Assembly (NCBI RefSeq): GCF_003144195.1
Contig: NW_020289998.1
Span: 314,459-378,458 of the forward strand
Length of the DNA stretch: 64,000 nucleotides
DNA from: Ceraceosorus guamensis
Taxonomy: Eukaryota; Basidiomycota; Exobasidiomycetes; Ceraceosorales; Ceraceosoraceae
Reading direction: 5' to 3'
The stretch's first letter is position 1. The number at the start of each line of letters is the position of its first letter. The position numbers and the translations under genes are program-made. The notes below the pieces were generated by a model. The model was not told the origin of the DNA, made no database searches, and was given only the letters and a program-made list of their open reading frames with translations. Shown piece after piece: positions 1 through 11,525 of this stretch.

Positions 1-132
1 TCTTCTGTGTGGACGGCCTCAAAAAGAGGTGATGAAGCGCGGGCGATGAACAAATTTCAGTCACGTGCAGAGGCTTGCAAGGCGCTCGCCAAGCTCATGC
101 GCTGCAAGAAGACTGACTGGCTGTGGCCGTGA
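1..132 (+). CDS. C-terminal end of an unidentified gene cut by the window edge
   Basis: An open frame runs from base 1 to a TGA at 130-132 and encodes a 43-residue tail. The residues look protein-like, with a charged amphipathic stretch and two cysteines before the end (CKALAKLMRCKKTDWLWP). A possible splice acceptor (tttcag) ends at base 60 in the same region, so the last exon might begin at 61 instead. I do not recognise the family. The stop lies 218 bases before the start of the Mic26/27 gene on the same strand, so the gap holds the 3' flank of this gene and the promoter of the next. Confidence 0.3.
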   Translation, partial: SSVWTASKRGDEARAMNKFQSRAEACKALAKLMRCKKTDWLWP

Positions 133-350
133 AGCACAGGGTGGGCAGTTGGTGCGCGGCGCAGCGCGTCGTGAACTTCGCAGAGCAACGTCAAAGGCAA
201 AAAGCGCGGAGCCGACCGGGATTCGCGATAGAGGGCAACCGCTTGAGCTACGAAGTCGCCATTCCTCCTTCTGACCCATCTTGCGTCCACCCTTCGGAAT
301 TTCAAGCGCCAGCGTCGTGCCTTGAGCATCCACGCAACAAGGTCATCGAG

Positions 351-1496
351 ATGGCATTGACAGCCGCGGTAAGTAGTCGTCGAGAAGGTGCCTCGGAGTG
401 GAGATCTTCATCGCGCTGCATGCTCACCCTCGGCTCATGCTCACCGCCTTCCTGACTCTGGTCACTCAGCTGCGAGCCAAAGGCTCGAGCACTGGCGCAT
501 TTGCAGCCTTTTCTCTCGGAGTCGGTGCATCTACCAGCGCTGCCTTGCTGATGCCTGTGCTCGCTGATGGGCACGATTCCCACAAGGTACGTACGCCGCG
601 GCGCGGTCAACCTCGATTCACCGTGCTCGCCCGCGCTCTGACCTTTGACTCTCACTCCATACATGCGCATTCTAGCTGCCCATCTATCCTCAACCCACAC
701 CACCAGTGACACTGATCGAGACCCATACTGCTTTGGAAGGCCATGTTGGGGACGCGAGGCGCGCTTTGCAGAGCTCGTTCAGCGATCTCAAGGGCTACGT
801 GCAGAGCGGAGTCAGTCGATGGATTGGTGTGGAAAGAGCTGTGGAAAGTGAGTGTGGGGCTGTGTATCTACGCGCGACTGAATTGCCGGCGCCTTTCCTG
901 TCAGCGAAAGGGTGACTGACAGCTAAGCGGCACGCTCGATGCCCTCGCCCACTTTACTGCTTCCTCGCAGATCGCGTCTCTTCGCTCGTTTCCGACAGCG
1001 AACCTCTCACACCCGGAATCCTCTACATCGGTGTCGCCACGCTTGCAAGTTCCGTCTTCACACGATATCGTGAGGCAGCATCCGAAATTCTGCAAGTTGC
1101 AAAATGAAGACTTAGTCTAGCAAAGCTGACTCGATCATCCTCTCTTCCGCTCAACACCCAGGTGCACTTCCGCTGCGTCTCTTGACGCCTCCTTTGGCCC
1201 TCGTCGTGTCTTCTCAATACTTTTTGCCAGAGACAACCTCGAATGTCTCTTCCTACTACGTCGAGCTGGAGGGTAGACACTTCCCAGCTGTAAAGGAGCA
1301 CAGGGAATCCGCGCTGCAGTCGGTCCGAGGTCTACTGAGCAGCGCTGGAAAGAGCACCAAGGAAGCTCGAGAGGAGGCTGCAAAAGCATGGAAACGGAGT
1401 CTCAAGAGCGTGGAGGACGTTAGCGGACTAAAAGTAGCTGGTCAGGATGCCAGAGACATTGCTCATCAGGTCGAAGCCAAGGCGAAGAGCGTGTGA
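351..1496 (+). CDS. MICOS complex subunit Mic26/Mic27 (apolipoprotein O family)
   Basis: Inner-membrane subunit of MICOS, the complex that shapes mitochondrial crista junctions. Five exons join cleanly: 351-368, 470-586, 676-847, 971-1069 and 1162-1496, giving about 246 residues, the usual size for the family. The first exon encodes only six residues. Family landmarks are LPIYPQPTPP after the first hydrophobic stretch, then SEPLTPGILYIGVATLASS and RALPLRLLTPPLALVVSSQY, the paired hydrophobic segments typical of Mic26/27, followed by PETTSNVSSY and a helical charged C-terminus. An N-terminal hydrophobic segment (FAAFSLGVGASTSAALLMP) comes before them. All junctions are GT-AG and keep frame. 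Fungal Mic26 and Mic27 are hard to separate without alignment, so no symbol is given. The METTL16 gene converges from the right across about 0.9 kb. Confidence 0.85.
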
Positions 1497-2418
1497 TTTG
1501 CTCGGCCAGATCACACTTTCGCGTTCACTTCAGCAATAGATGTTCGTATTCTCAGTCCCTATTCTGCTGCGCCGTTACAGTTGATAGATTGGGGAGGCGG
1601 ATCGGGCGCGGGGGCAGGTCTCGCCAGTGCTAGCTCAAGGCGCAGGCAACTCGACGCACAAAGACGTGTTCGACCTGGCATCAGCAACAAAGTCTGCCGC
1701 ATCCACGGCGCTTGTAAGGGCGGCGCCGGTCAGCTCAAGCTAAAGGCGCCTCTGCCTCACCCAGCAGCGGCAAAAGTGTGAAAGGAAGTCGAGAGAGAGA
1801 GAGAGAAACAGAAAGCGTCAAAAAATTGGTTGCTGGCCCACTCTATGAGCGTGTTCCTCGTTCGCCTGGCGGACCTCTTCAAGGATGGGCTGCCGCTTGC
1901 TAGCCACACTTGGCCGTGCCGCAGGTTCAGGTCACGCGGACGGACATCTTGACGGGCAGTGGCCTATCTGTCTGATGCCCGAAGCATCCGACGCCCCGTG
2001 ACACTGAACACTGAACGGTGGCCGCTGTCTGGCTGACCGCCTGTCTGGTCTGATGCTCGAGTCCTACACAGACGACGTCCTCGGTTCCGCATACACCAAT
2101 GACGACCTTGTACTAACGCTCCCAGAGCGGGGGTCGAACCCGCAGCCCAGTGGACTGCTGCAGGTTCGCCGCGCTGTCACGGAATTTGGCGCCGCCATCC
2201 GGCCTCCGTTGAGCTACGCAGCGCAGCCCCTCTGCAGATAGAAATCGGACACATTTAATTATTTTGCAGGACCGAGCAGGCTTTCGCAGCGCATTGCGTC
2301 CACCTCACCTCTGGTCCTAAGCTGGATTTGCGTCAGGCGAGCTCAGACTCGCGCAGATCGGCAAATCGCGTTTGGGCATTGGTGGCCGCGGAAGATCACG
2401 AAGCAGATGACAAGCCGA
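1497..2418. other. Convergent intergenic region, no gene seen
   Basis: This lies between the stops of Mic26/27 and METTL16 and should hold both 3' UTRs. It contains a short (GA)8 tract at 1791-1806. A stretch near 2120-2222 on the minus strand resembles tRNA A and B boxes, but its acceptor ends do not pair. No reading frame with exon-like joins was found. Confidence 0.5.
1791..1806. repeat. (GA)8 microsatellite
   Basis: Eight uninterrupted GA units followed by a short A run, in the 3' flank of the Mic26/27 gene. Confidence 0.9.
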
Positions 2419-4764
2419 TTACGCCTGCGTGTGATTCACAGGCGGTATCGAGGTCTCCAGTCTTCTCAAAAGGGAATTGGAGCAAGCGGCAAAGTCGGCG
2501 CGCGAGTGGCCGTAGGTCCAAGTGATCGACACGACTAGGCTTGTCTGCTGCAGAGGTCGACCAGGTTCAGTCTTGCTCCAGATCGAGCGCTCGGATGAAT
2601 TTTGTGCCGGAGCTTCGCCATGAGACGTCCCGGAGGCGCCTTGGTATGCGCTCTCACAGCGGAGGCACAGAATCGGTGCAGTGGACGTTGGAACAGGCTG
2701 TGCCGATTGACCCTCTTTTGCTGCTCTTTCCCTGGCCCTGCGCGCAGCTCTCGACCAAGTGTCAACGCTGAAGCTGGCATCGAGCAGCACACGCTCGGTA
2801 TTATCGCCCTCATCCTTCTGATCTGAGCTTCTTTCGCTTGGCTCGGACCCGCACGATTCGGTCACTTTAGCTGTGCCTCGCAGCAGCTCGGCCAACTTGC
2901 CAAGCAGACTCCGAGGCTTGTGGCCCGCAGGATTCTGTTCGAAGGTCTTGAAGACTCTGTTTGACGGAGGAGCATGCGTCCGCAGGGAGGGTCCGACGTT
3001 TCGCGCCACGCTCTCCAAAGGCACACGGGGATGATATGAACATCGTGGGCGCGTCACTGCGCCTCCTTGCGTCTCGACTCACATCTGGTAGACGATACGC
3101 TTGGTGGCTCCAAGCAATTGCCCATCGCCGGGTTCGCCCTTGCACAAATTCCGTTAGGGCGTAATTGTCGATCTGAACGAGCTCTTGGTCAATTTGTGCT
3201 AGAGGAGAGACAACCATTTCCAAATGACTTACTCGATTGCTTTGCAGCTCCTTGACTAATGCAGAGACACTGGAGATTTTGCCAAGCATGGACGATAACC
3301 ACCTTGAGTATGCAACGACACCACGTCAATTCAACTACAAAGTGTATCGCTACGCGCACCGCCAATGAGGAACGCACACAATCTTCTCTCGTGCTTCAGG
3401 AGCAAGACTCTCACGTATCATGCGTGTCACAAAGGTAACTTCGCCACCTTGAGTGATCATTTCGCTCTCTGTACCCGTGCATGCCTAGTTGAGTGCGCTG
3501 ATGCGGTCAGCGGTGAAGGGGGGGCTTAGTCTAACACGCTCTTCACTTACTGCGCTCGGCATGTCCACCTTTGCTTCAGCAGATTCTTTCATTTCGTCCG
3601 TGCTTGTGTAGAAAGGAGGATTGCACATCGTCGCATGGTACAGCAGTGCCCGTTCGGCAGCCCCGGTCCCTTCTGCATGGTCCAACGGGAGAAGACTATC
3701 ACTCCTCTTGCGGAGAAGATAGCGAATGCGATTTTTCAGGCGCTTGCTCTCGTTCTCAGGAGCATCCACAATCTTTTGGGCAAGGTTGAGAGATTCTCCG
3801 TCGGTGTCTGTGCCCAAGGAGTGTTCGATCAATTACTGCACACCGCACTGTCTGGCACGACATGCTCACCTGTCGCGGTAAATGTCCAACGGTCGTCCAA
3901 AGCGCAGCCCAGCAGAGGATAGATGCCGCTTGCTCCAGTGCCACTGCAAAACAGGCGTGGTTTCACATCTCAGCGGGCCCTCTCGTCGTCATACTCGCTT
4001 GCAACCTCACATGTCCAGAATCTGCACGGCCACTTCCGGTTGCCCGCTGGATTTGTCATCCTCTATTCGCTGCCGCTTGCTTCGATGTTCGCTCTCAATG
4101 GCTGCGGACCAAGGGGATGGGATTTCACACAGCGCGGTCGGTGGCGATGTGCCTGTCGTGCTACTCTGCAGCGAGGCAGCCAGTAGATCTTGCACCCAGA
4201 GAACGTAGTTGAGTCTGCAAGAGATCTCCGATTGGGGTTAGCGGCGACGAGCCAAAAGGATGAAAGCCTGATCTTCACCTGTTCGGAACCTGCACGAAGC
4301 GTCGGTTCGTCGGAGCTCTTGGTCGGTCAGCAAGCCTCCAAACGCTTCACACTCGGGCCGACAATTTGTTTTACGGCTCACTGGAGGACATAGACGATCG
4401 GCCGCTTGTGGCGCGTGTATGCCGAAATCGTGCAGAAGCAGCACCTGGGTCAAAGCTCTACATTTCAAAGGCTTGATCGCAGTCAGAAAGCCAGATTGAA
4501 GATGCACTGCTCTTTTCAGGCCATCCAATCACCTGCAAGCATCGCCATTCTGAAAATCGATGAGAACTCGACCGTTGCCTTGTTCAGTGACACTGCCAAG
4601 TGATTCAGCAATCGAGTGAGAAAGGCATCGTGCGACGACGACGACGACAGCATCTCGGCAAGCTCGACGCACTGCGGTCCCAGCTGTTTTGGGTATAGCT
4701 TGGCAAGCTTGTCAAAGTCAGGCGGCTTCTTCGCGTATGGACTGCGGGCTGTTCCGCGTAGCAT
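2419..4764 (-). CDS. METTL16-type U6 snRNA N6-adenosine methyltransferase
   Basis: Methylates the U6 snRNA ACAGA-box adenosine in fission yeast and animals using S-adenosylmethionine. Ten exons on the minus strand: 4764-4533, 4455-4382, 4289-4279, 4214-4011, 3943-3870, 3807-3551, 3484-3360, 3302-3233, 3172-3083 and 3012-2419, about 576 residues. Family motifs in order: PYAKKPPDFDKLAKLYP, ALTQVLLLHDFG, LCPPVPNRLNYVLWVQDLL, the SAM-binding DIGTGASGIYPLLGC, the catalytic CNPPFY, CTGTESEMITQGGE, WLSSMLGKISSVSALVKEL, NYALTEFVQGRTRRWA and a tail with DTWSRAARRARERA and SITWTYGH. The third exon has only 11 bases and supplies VPNR. The first intron would use a weak GAG acceptor, the least certain join. 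The start is the first ATG before the PPDF motif. It shares a divergent upstream region with importin beta. Confidence 0.9.
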
Positions 4765-5819
4765 GGTGGAAGCATAGTGTAGGGTCAGAGCTCTGCTGCA
4801 TGCCACCTCTACGATGAAGCATTGTCACGCACGGTGCATGGTGACGACGCTCTATGCTTGACGAGTGCCTCCCGATATTCCAGCGCTGCACGCATCAACC
4901 GTCTGAAATCTGGGGCGTATAGGGTCTCAGAGACCTCTTCGCTCCGACAAGACGAGGTTGCACAACATAAAGGGCATCATCACCATCCCGGAAGGGACAC
5001 TCACACTCGCGCCGTTGCGGACTCAACGCGAATGGGTCACGCTTGACTCGCTGCTGATCCAACCACGTCACGCCTCCAACCACGTGGCCGCCATCTGATG
5101 TTGGTCTGCATGCAAGTCTTGAGTTGAATGCGCATGCGGGCCAGGCGCGCAGCACAGGCAAAAAGCAGCGACTCATCCGCCGTGCGTATACCTACTCAGC
5201 ACGACTGCTGTATGCATATGCTGTGCAGCAGCAGTCGGCAGAGTGCGCGTGCGCGTTTAACTCGTGACTGAAGGCTATCAAAATCAAAATATGTCATCAG
5301 CCACGGCGTGTACATACCGTGATTGCACGCGCGTTGGGTTCTGCGCACAGTCACCAGTCAAAGGTGATTTTAACTGAATCCGAATCTGTTGTAAATTTGG
5401 TGATGTGCGAAAGCTCGGACGCAGATCATTCACATTCAAGATTCAATTAGCGCACGCGATCTGACCCTATAATAGTGAAACGCTTTCAAGGCAGCAGACG
5501 CGATTGTTACTCACACTGTGCGTGAGTTCTGCAACACACACACCAACACGCTTTTGTTCCCATCATCTGCACAACACCCACAACCTCTTCATCAAGCCTC
5601 GTGGCCAACCAACTCCTTTCGCCTCCACTGCCATCGTTGTACTGCCTTTGGTGCTCTTGTCCGAGAACGACAGCGCATAGAAGGGAAAATACGCTAAGCC
5701 AAGGTTCGGATCTTCCAACGCCATCGGGTCGAAACCGAAAATTTGTTTGCAGGGCTGAACCTCGAACGTCGGCATCACCTCAGCTTTTGGCGTGGAACAT
5801 TCCCGAGCAAGACGTCAAG
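4765..5819. other. Divergent promoter region between METTL16 and importin beta
   Basis: About 1 kb between two start codons on opposite strands. It holds an AT-rich part from about 5270 to 5480, including the word ATTCAAGATTC near 5434 that recurs in other gaps of this window, and a TATA-like tataata near 5468. The pyrimidine-rich stretch from 5500 to 5640 looks like the leader of importin beta. No gene was seen. Confidence 0.4.
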
Positions 5820-8800
5820 ATGAATGCTGCCGAGCTGCTGCAGAACACGCTCTCGCCTGGTAAGTTGCGCCCGCACTGCAGCGAATGACTTGTCTGATCG
5901 CTCCTGACCTCACATCCCATGCGGATTCTGCCAGACGCTGGTGTCCGTCAAAATGCCGAGCACCAGTTGGAGGCTGCCGCACGCGACAATTATGTGAGCC
6001 CCGCTGCGTCGATGTGGCTGAGTGTTAGCGCAAGACTGACATGCCTGGGCTCGGCTTTCAACAGGGCGCATACGTGGGCATGCTCGCAGCTGAGCTCGCC
6101 AACGAATCGACTGCTCCTCATCTGCGCAATGCGGCCGGTCTTGCGGTCAAGAATGCGCTGACAGCCAGAGACGCAGCGAGGCAGGAGGAATTCGCGAATA
6201 GGTGGACCAGTCTGCCTGAAGATGCTCGCTCGGACGTCAAGGCCAAGACATTCAGCACGTTGAGCAGTCAGGATGGCAGAGCTGGTTACTCGGCTGCTCA
6301 AGTCATCGCTGCTATCGCCGGTATCGAAATTCCTCGCGGGCTGTGGAACGAGCTCATTGGACAGTTGACCAAGGCAATGGGAGAGACGGCAAACAACTTG
6401 TTGAGGCAGGCTGCTTTGCAGACAATCGGTCTGACTTGCGAGGTCATTGTGGGTTTGGCGTGTTTCAACCCGAACTGCGCAGGGCGCTGATGATCATTTC
6501 GCAATCTTCTCGCAGTCGAGCTCCTCCAACCCGGAAGTGCTTGCCGCGCAATCCAACGAGATCCTCACAGCAGTGGTGCAAGGAGCCAGAAAGGAAGAGC
6601 CCTCTGTAGAAGTGCAGCTTGCCGCTATTCAGGCGCTCTACAACTCTCTGGCCTTCGTCAAAGCCAACTTTGAGAGGGAAGGCGAGCGCAACTACATCAT
6701 GCAAGTCATTTGCGAGGCGACTCAGCATACCGATATTCGTATCAAGGTAAATGCCTTCGAGTGCTTGGTAGAAATCATGCATTTGTACTATGACAAGATG
6801 CGCTACTATATGGAACAAGCTCTGTTCGGCGTGAGTCGATTTCAGACTTGCGCGCCTAGCGCCCGCACACGGACACGCTGCTGACCCTTCGCCGCGATGC
6901 TCCAAAGCTCACGGTTCTAGGCATGCGGGATCCCGAGCCCAGAGTGGCAATGCAAGCAATCGAGTTTTGGGCCACAGTCGCGGAGGAGGAGCTGGACTTG
7001 ATAATGGAGGCAGATGAGGTGGGTCGATGCCTGAGACTGGGTCTGACCGCCTGATGTGACGACTTGCTCATCCTATCCTTCCCTATTCCAGGCTCGCGAA
7101 TTCGGCGAAGAGCCGGAACGTCCATGCCACGGCTTTGCTCGCATCGCATTGCCAGAGATTCTTCCGGTGCTTCTGGATACCCTGCGAAACCAGGAAGAAG
7201 ATGCAGTCGACGACGACTGGACAGTGGCCAAAGCAGCCAGCGCGGCTGTCCAGGGTCTCGCCGACGCGACCACCGATGAAATTGTTGCTTTGGTCATACC
7301 CTTCATCGAACAGAACATCCAGAGCCCCGAGTGGAACTCGCGCGATGCCGCAGTCATGTGCTTTGGTTGCATTATGTCCGGACCCAGCTTGGCCAGCTTG
7401 GCGCCTCTGGTCAAGCAAGCATTGCCGCAGATCGTCCAGATGCTCCACGACCCGAGTGAATCGGTCAAGGACACTGCTTCGTGGACCTTGGGACGGATCA
7501 CTGATCTCGGATGCGGTGCCATCGACCTGGACAACCAGCTTTCGATCCTCGTGCAGGCTCTCGTGCAGGGGCTGCAAGGCGAGCCGCGCGTCGCTACAAA
7601 CTGCGCTTGGGCTTTGATGAACCTTTGCGACCAACTCGGCGGCGCGGCCAAGCTTACCCCGGAAGGCAACCCAGCTCCCACAGCCGTTATCTCGCCCTTC
7701 TTCGAGGGCATCATCGGCACGCTCTTGGCTGCGTCTGACAGATCTACCAACGAGGCGAACGCTCGATCGTCCGCTTACGAAGCTCTCAGCACAGCTGTCA
7801 CAGGCTGCGCTCAGGACACTCTGCCACATGTCAACAACGTCGCTGTCACAGTTCTCGATCGACAAGGCAAACTCAACGCCATGGCTTCTCAGTTGGTCGG
7901 CATGGATGATCGCACCAGCTGGGCAGAGCTTCAGACAAACTTGTGCTCCGTACTGCAAGCTCTCACGCGCAGACTTGGAAAAGACATTCTTCCCCTGGGA
8001 GATCAGATTATGGGCAGCCTCCTAACCACCGTTCAAGCATGCGGCAGTCAGAGCGAAGCGCTCGAAGATGTATTCATGGCCATTGGCGGATTTGCAACTG
8101 CGTCAGAGGCCGCCTTTGAGAAGTACCTGCCCTCCTTCAACCCCTTCCTCATTAGCGCCTTGCAAGGACATCAGGATTTGCAGCTTTGCAAGACGGCCAT
8201 CGGTATCGTTGGAGATGTTTGTCGCGCGTTGGGACCTGCATCCGCACAGTATGCCGAGCCTTACATGGTCGCGCTCACGGAGAATGTGCAAAGCCAGAGT
8301 CTTGCTCGGGACGTCAAGCCGGTTATTCTGAGTACATTCGGCGATATCGCCTTGGCTACGGGATCCGGCTTTGCTCCTTTCTTGCCAAACACCATGATGA
8401 CGCTCGCACAAGCTGCGCAGTCCTCGGTCCTTCCCGAGACACCTGTGAGTGGCGAACGGAAATGAGAGAGCCCGGTCATCCTCCCTGGTGCTGACATCGT
8501 TTCGCCGTTGCCAGACGGATTGGGCCATCGTCGATTTCTTCACCGCTCTCAGAGAGGCTATCGCTGACGCCTACTCCGGCATCGTGGCTGGCGTCGTCGC
8601 CGACAGTCGATGTAAGTGTGTCGTTTGAGGAGCCTCTTCCTGCTAAACAGTGGCTTATCCACCCGTTCACTGCAACCACCGCAGCTGACTTGCTTCAGCC
8701 TTACGTTGAGTCGATTGTCACTTTCATTGCCAGCGTTGCGCAGTCCTCGCAGGAACGCACAGAGACGCTTCTGCGCTCAGCTATCGGATTGCTGGGTGAT

Positions 8801-8965
8801 GTAAGCGCTGCCTACCCAGGCGGAGAACTGAAGACTCTGCTGCAGCAGGGTTGGGTAGCTGAATTGATCAGAGCAGGTAGAGGAAAGACGATGGGACACG
8901 AGACTCGGAAGGTGGCTGCTTGGGCGAGAGAGCAGATCAGGGCGGCCAGTGCCGGAGGCAGCTGA
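5820..8965 (+). CDS. Importin subunit beta-1 (karyopherin Kap95)
   Basis: Nuclear import receptor that binds importin alpha and other cargo and releases them on RanGTP binding. Eight exons: 5820-5859, 5935-5993, 6065-6448, 6516-6830, 6908-7018, 7092-8444, 8515-8611 and 8685-8965, about 879 residues, close to the usual 860-880. The N-terminus [13 protein letters not shown] and [20 protein letters not shown] form the first HEAT repeats. [44 protein letters not shown] and WTLGRITDL follow as expected for the HEAT-repeat solenoid, including the acidic loop around repeat 8. All junctions are GT-AG and keep frame. The fifth exon starts at [11 protein letters not shown] with acceptor aaag, chosen because it restores the conserved ALFGLTVLG context. 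Identification is strong. Confidence 0.95.
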
Positions 8966-9810
8966 ACGCATGCGTTGTGGGTCATGCCAAATCACCAAAC
9001 TTGGCTAGTCCGCGCAAATCCTAGATGTGCCCCAATCAGCTCAACGTTCACGTCACGTCACGTCTCGTGAGGGCTGCAGCTCGCTCGTTGTGGTGGCGCA
9101 CGAAAGTGAAGTGATGCCTCTTCGCATTCTCCGTTATTTCCCTGAGCAACCGCACTCTTTGACTTGGAATCTTGTTCCACTTTCCCACACTTTCGATCCA
9201 CCCCTCCCCTAGCATTTCACTGCAAAGTCTTGTAATACCCAGCCATGCATGTAAAAGCCATCGAGACCTTGCACTCCTTTTCAGCAGGTCTTGTCGGCAA
9301 AATCAGACACGACACATTTACGAAAATAATCAAAGCGTAGATTGCAAGGCGTGTGCGACTCGCGACTAAGAATGTGGTGTAGCTCGAGCGTATATTGCTC
9401 GAGGGGCTAGCAACGTCCTATGCCAAGCGCTATCGTTGCGCCCAGCTAAGTTCGCCATACAGGTACCCTTCGGTGTGGGTGGTGGGGGGGGCACTGTCGC
9501 TTTCAAGCCTTGTGCTGCGTCGCGACGGAGACACAGATGGCCCGTCGAGGGAGCTACCGGGCTGGCACGTTGCTCGCTACACATTGGGCTTGTCCAAGTT
9601 CAGTTCGTGCATGCACTTACGCAATGGAAACGCATGATGAGCAGGGTCACCCTGCACACTAGATCGCAGGGTGAGCTTTGCCAAGCAGATTGCGATGTTG
9701 CTGAAGTGGCTGCTCTGCCTCCCAGACTCGACATCTGGCTGGATGCCGCATGCATGCGCTATGACGGGAGGTGTGGCCGGAAAGCGAAAGCTAGCTGCGC
9801 GAGCACACTC
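8966..9810. other. Convergent intergenic region, no gene seen
   Basis: This lies between the stops of importin beta and lipoate ligase. It includes a G-rich run (ggtggtgggggggg type) near 9478-9491 and the word GCGACTCGCGACT near 9357, a form of the dispersed ACTCGTGA-like motif. No supported reading frame. Confidence 0.45.
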
Positions 9811-11525
9811 TCACAGACTCGACTTGAGCCAGCGGACAGAGTCGAGCAATACGTTTCGCCGTGGCTGAGACAGATCGCCGATCGTGTATCCCAAGGCTTC
9901 CAAAGATCTTTCAGCCTCCTGTTCCAGAGCTTTAGCCGCTTGTGGAGGATCTCGCGCATCTGCGGCGTGCCGCGTTGTTCCCCCCTCGCGCCTAGGTGCG
10001 CTTGCAAGTACGTCATAAGGTACGCCTACGAATTTGGTCGCCATTTCTCGTAGCGTGTCGGAGATCATCGATGACGGAGCTCGTTGTATGTCGAATTTTG
10101 CTTGCTGCACCAAGCCCCCCTTAACGTGCAAATGCAGTGTGAAATCGACATCGCGCAAAGCTCCATCGACAACAGCAGAGACCTGGTTGCTGTACCGCAG
10201 ATCATGCGTAAATTCGGGCGTCTGTCCATGAGTCCATTGCCAGCTCTTCATTTCTTCTCTGCCCTTGAGAAAGCGCTCATTTTGGACAAGCGGATGATCC
10301 TCCTCCACGTGCTGCACTTTCGCCGTCCCATACGTCCTCTCGAATTCTTTGAGAACGCCCTGCTCAAAGTTTTCCGCGTCGAGGGCATGAGCTCGATGAG
10401 GGTAGGCAGCGCAAAGGTTGACCACAGGAGAAGGGACGGAGGCGACTCCTTTGCTTTGCAATGCTTCTCCTCGGATTGGCCTGAGGCTGGAGCCGAGGGT
10501 GGACAATTGGGCGGACAGCAACATCGTTCCGTGATGGTAAGCTCTCGCATTGATGAGCTTGTAGGCGCTACCGGATACTTTGCGCTCAGCCCCTAAAAGC
10601 TCAGACTGAAGTTGCGACTCGTCGTCGCCCGCTTCCGGCCTTGCTGGCCCTGCCTGTCCATCGTTCGCGGACAAGTCTGACCCTCCTCCTAGCCTGACCC
10701 GGACGCAAATGTCGTTTCGACCGTTTACGTAGGCCCCTGCTTGCGTGCCTAGAAAATCTGTCGCGGATGGAGAACCAGGCTGAGGGCTTTGCAATCCTAT
10801 CGGCTCGGCATTGAGAGCGCGCACAACCAACTCGGAATGCGTGCTGCGCAGAAAGTCGGCCTTGTCTACGTGAAAAGAGTAATTAACATTTCCAAGATCC
10901 TACAATGGTGGAGAAAGGATGTCTTCAGCTGGGCGTATACGCGTGGGCTCCAAGCGCAAGGGAGCGGCTATCTGCTCGTGGCTCTCGTCAAGTCGATGCT
11001 TACATGATAGACTGCACCGCCCCCGCTTCTTCGTCGAACCCACTGCAGTCCAAGCCTCCTCATTTCCAGCACATCCAGCTCCTTCCAAGGATTTTGATTG
11101 CGCCCAAGGACGACGCATGGCGAGTTTCTGTAGATGAGGCAAACAGGAATGTGAGATGGACGAGTGCGGAAGAGGTGCTCTTCCAGGCTTAGGTTAAATG
11201 TGGGTGAAAAGCAGCGGGAAAAGTATGCCTGTGCGATCGGAGTTGGTGGATCCGTTGTAACAGTGTGAGCGGGTTGCGCGCTGCCACAACTCACAGCATG
11301 AAGCCTGCCTGCGTTGGTACTCACCTCGGCTTGAGGCCTGTGACTTTTGCGAGTGACGCAGGTGGAGAAGCAGCTACATCGATGGACATTTCTACTACGA
11401 CTTGTTCTTGGCAGCGTCGGCGATGCAGAGTGCGTGATGCAGCCAGAGCCAGTCGATATGAGATGACGGGCGTTGCTGCTGGCAAGCCGCATCAAGAATG
11501 TGAGGGCATTAGCCGTAGTGCGCAT
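9811..11525 (-). CDS. Lipoate-protein ligase A (Aim22-like), mitochondrial
   Basis: Attaches or transfers lipoyl groups to the E2 and glycine-cleavage H proteins. There are two exons, 11525-11004 and 10899-9811, about 536 residues, longer than yeast Aim22 (about 400). Motifs of the biotin/lipoate ligase fold are NLSLEEHLFR, IYRNSPCVVLGRNQNPW, VRRRSGGGAVYH followed across the intron by DLGNVNYSF, and RAYHHGTMLLSAQLSTLG. These include the lipoyl-AMP binding RRxSGGGAVYHD region, with the intron falling exactly between H and D. The first 60 residues are rich in Arg and Ser with few acids, as in a mitochondrial presequence. Translation could begin at 11525 or at the in-frame ATG at 11492. The C-terminal region (TYGTAKVQHV, VDGALRDVDFTLHLHVKGG) matches the accessory domain. 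Confidence 0.9.

Noticed and set aside
2120-2222. tRNA-like signals on the minus strand (TAGCTCAACGG and GCGGGTTCGACCCCCGC)
   Set aside because: The T-arm hairpin is perfect and the A/B-box spacing would fit a tRNA with an intron, but the seven bases after the T-arm (TCTGGGA) have no complement at the 5' acceptor position. At most this is a tRNA-derived fragment; a covariance-model scan would settle it.
9436-10053. Plus-strand frame of about 200 codons overlapping the lipoate ligase gene
   Set aside because: Mostly a shadow of the ligase coding strand; no family resemblance.
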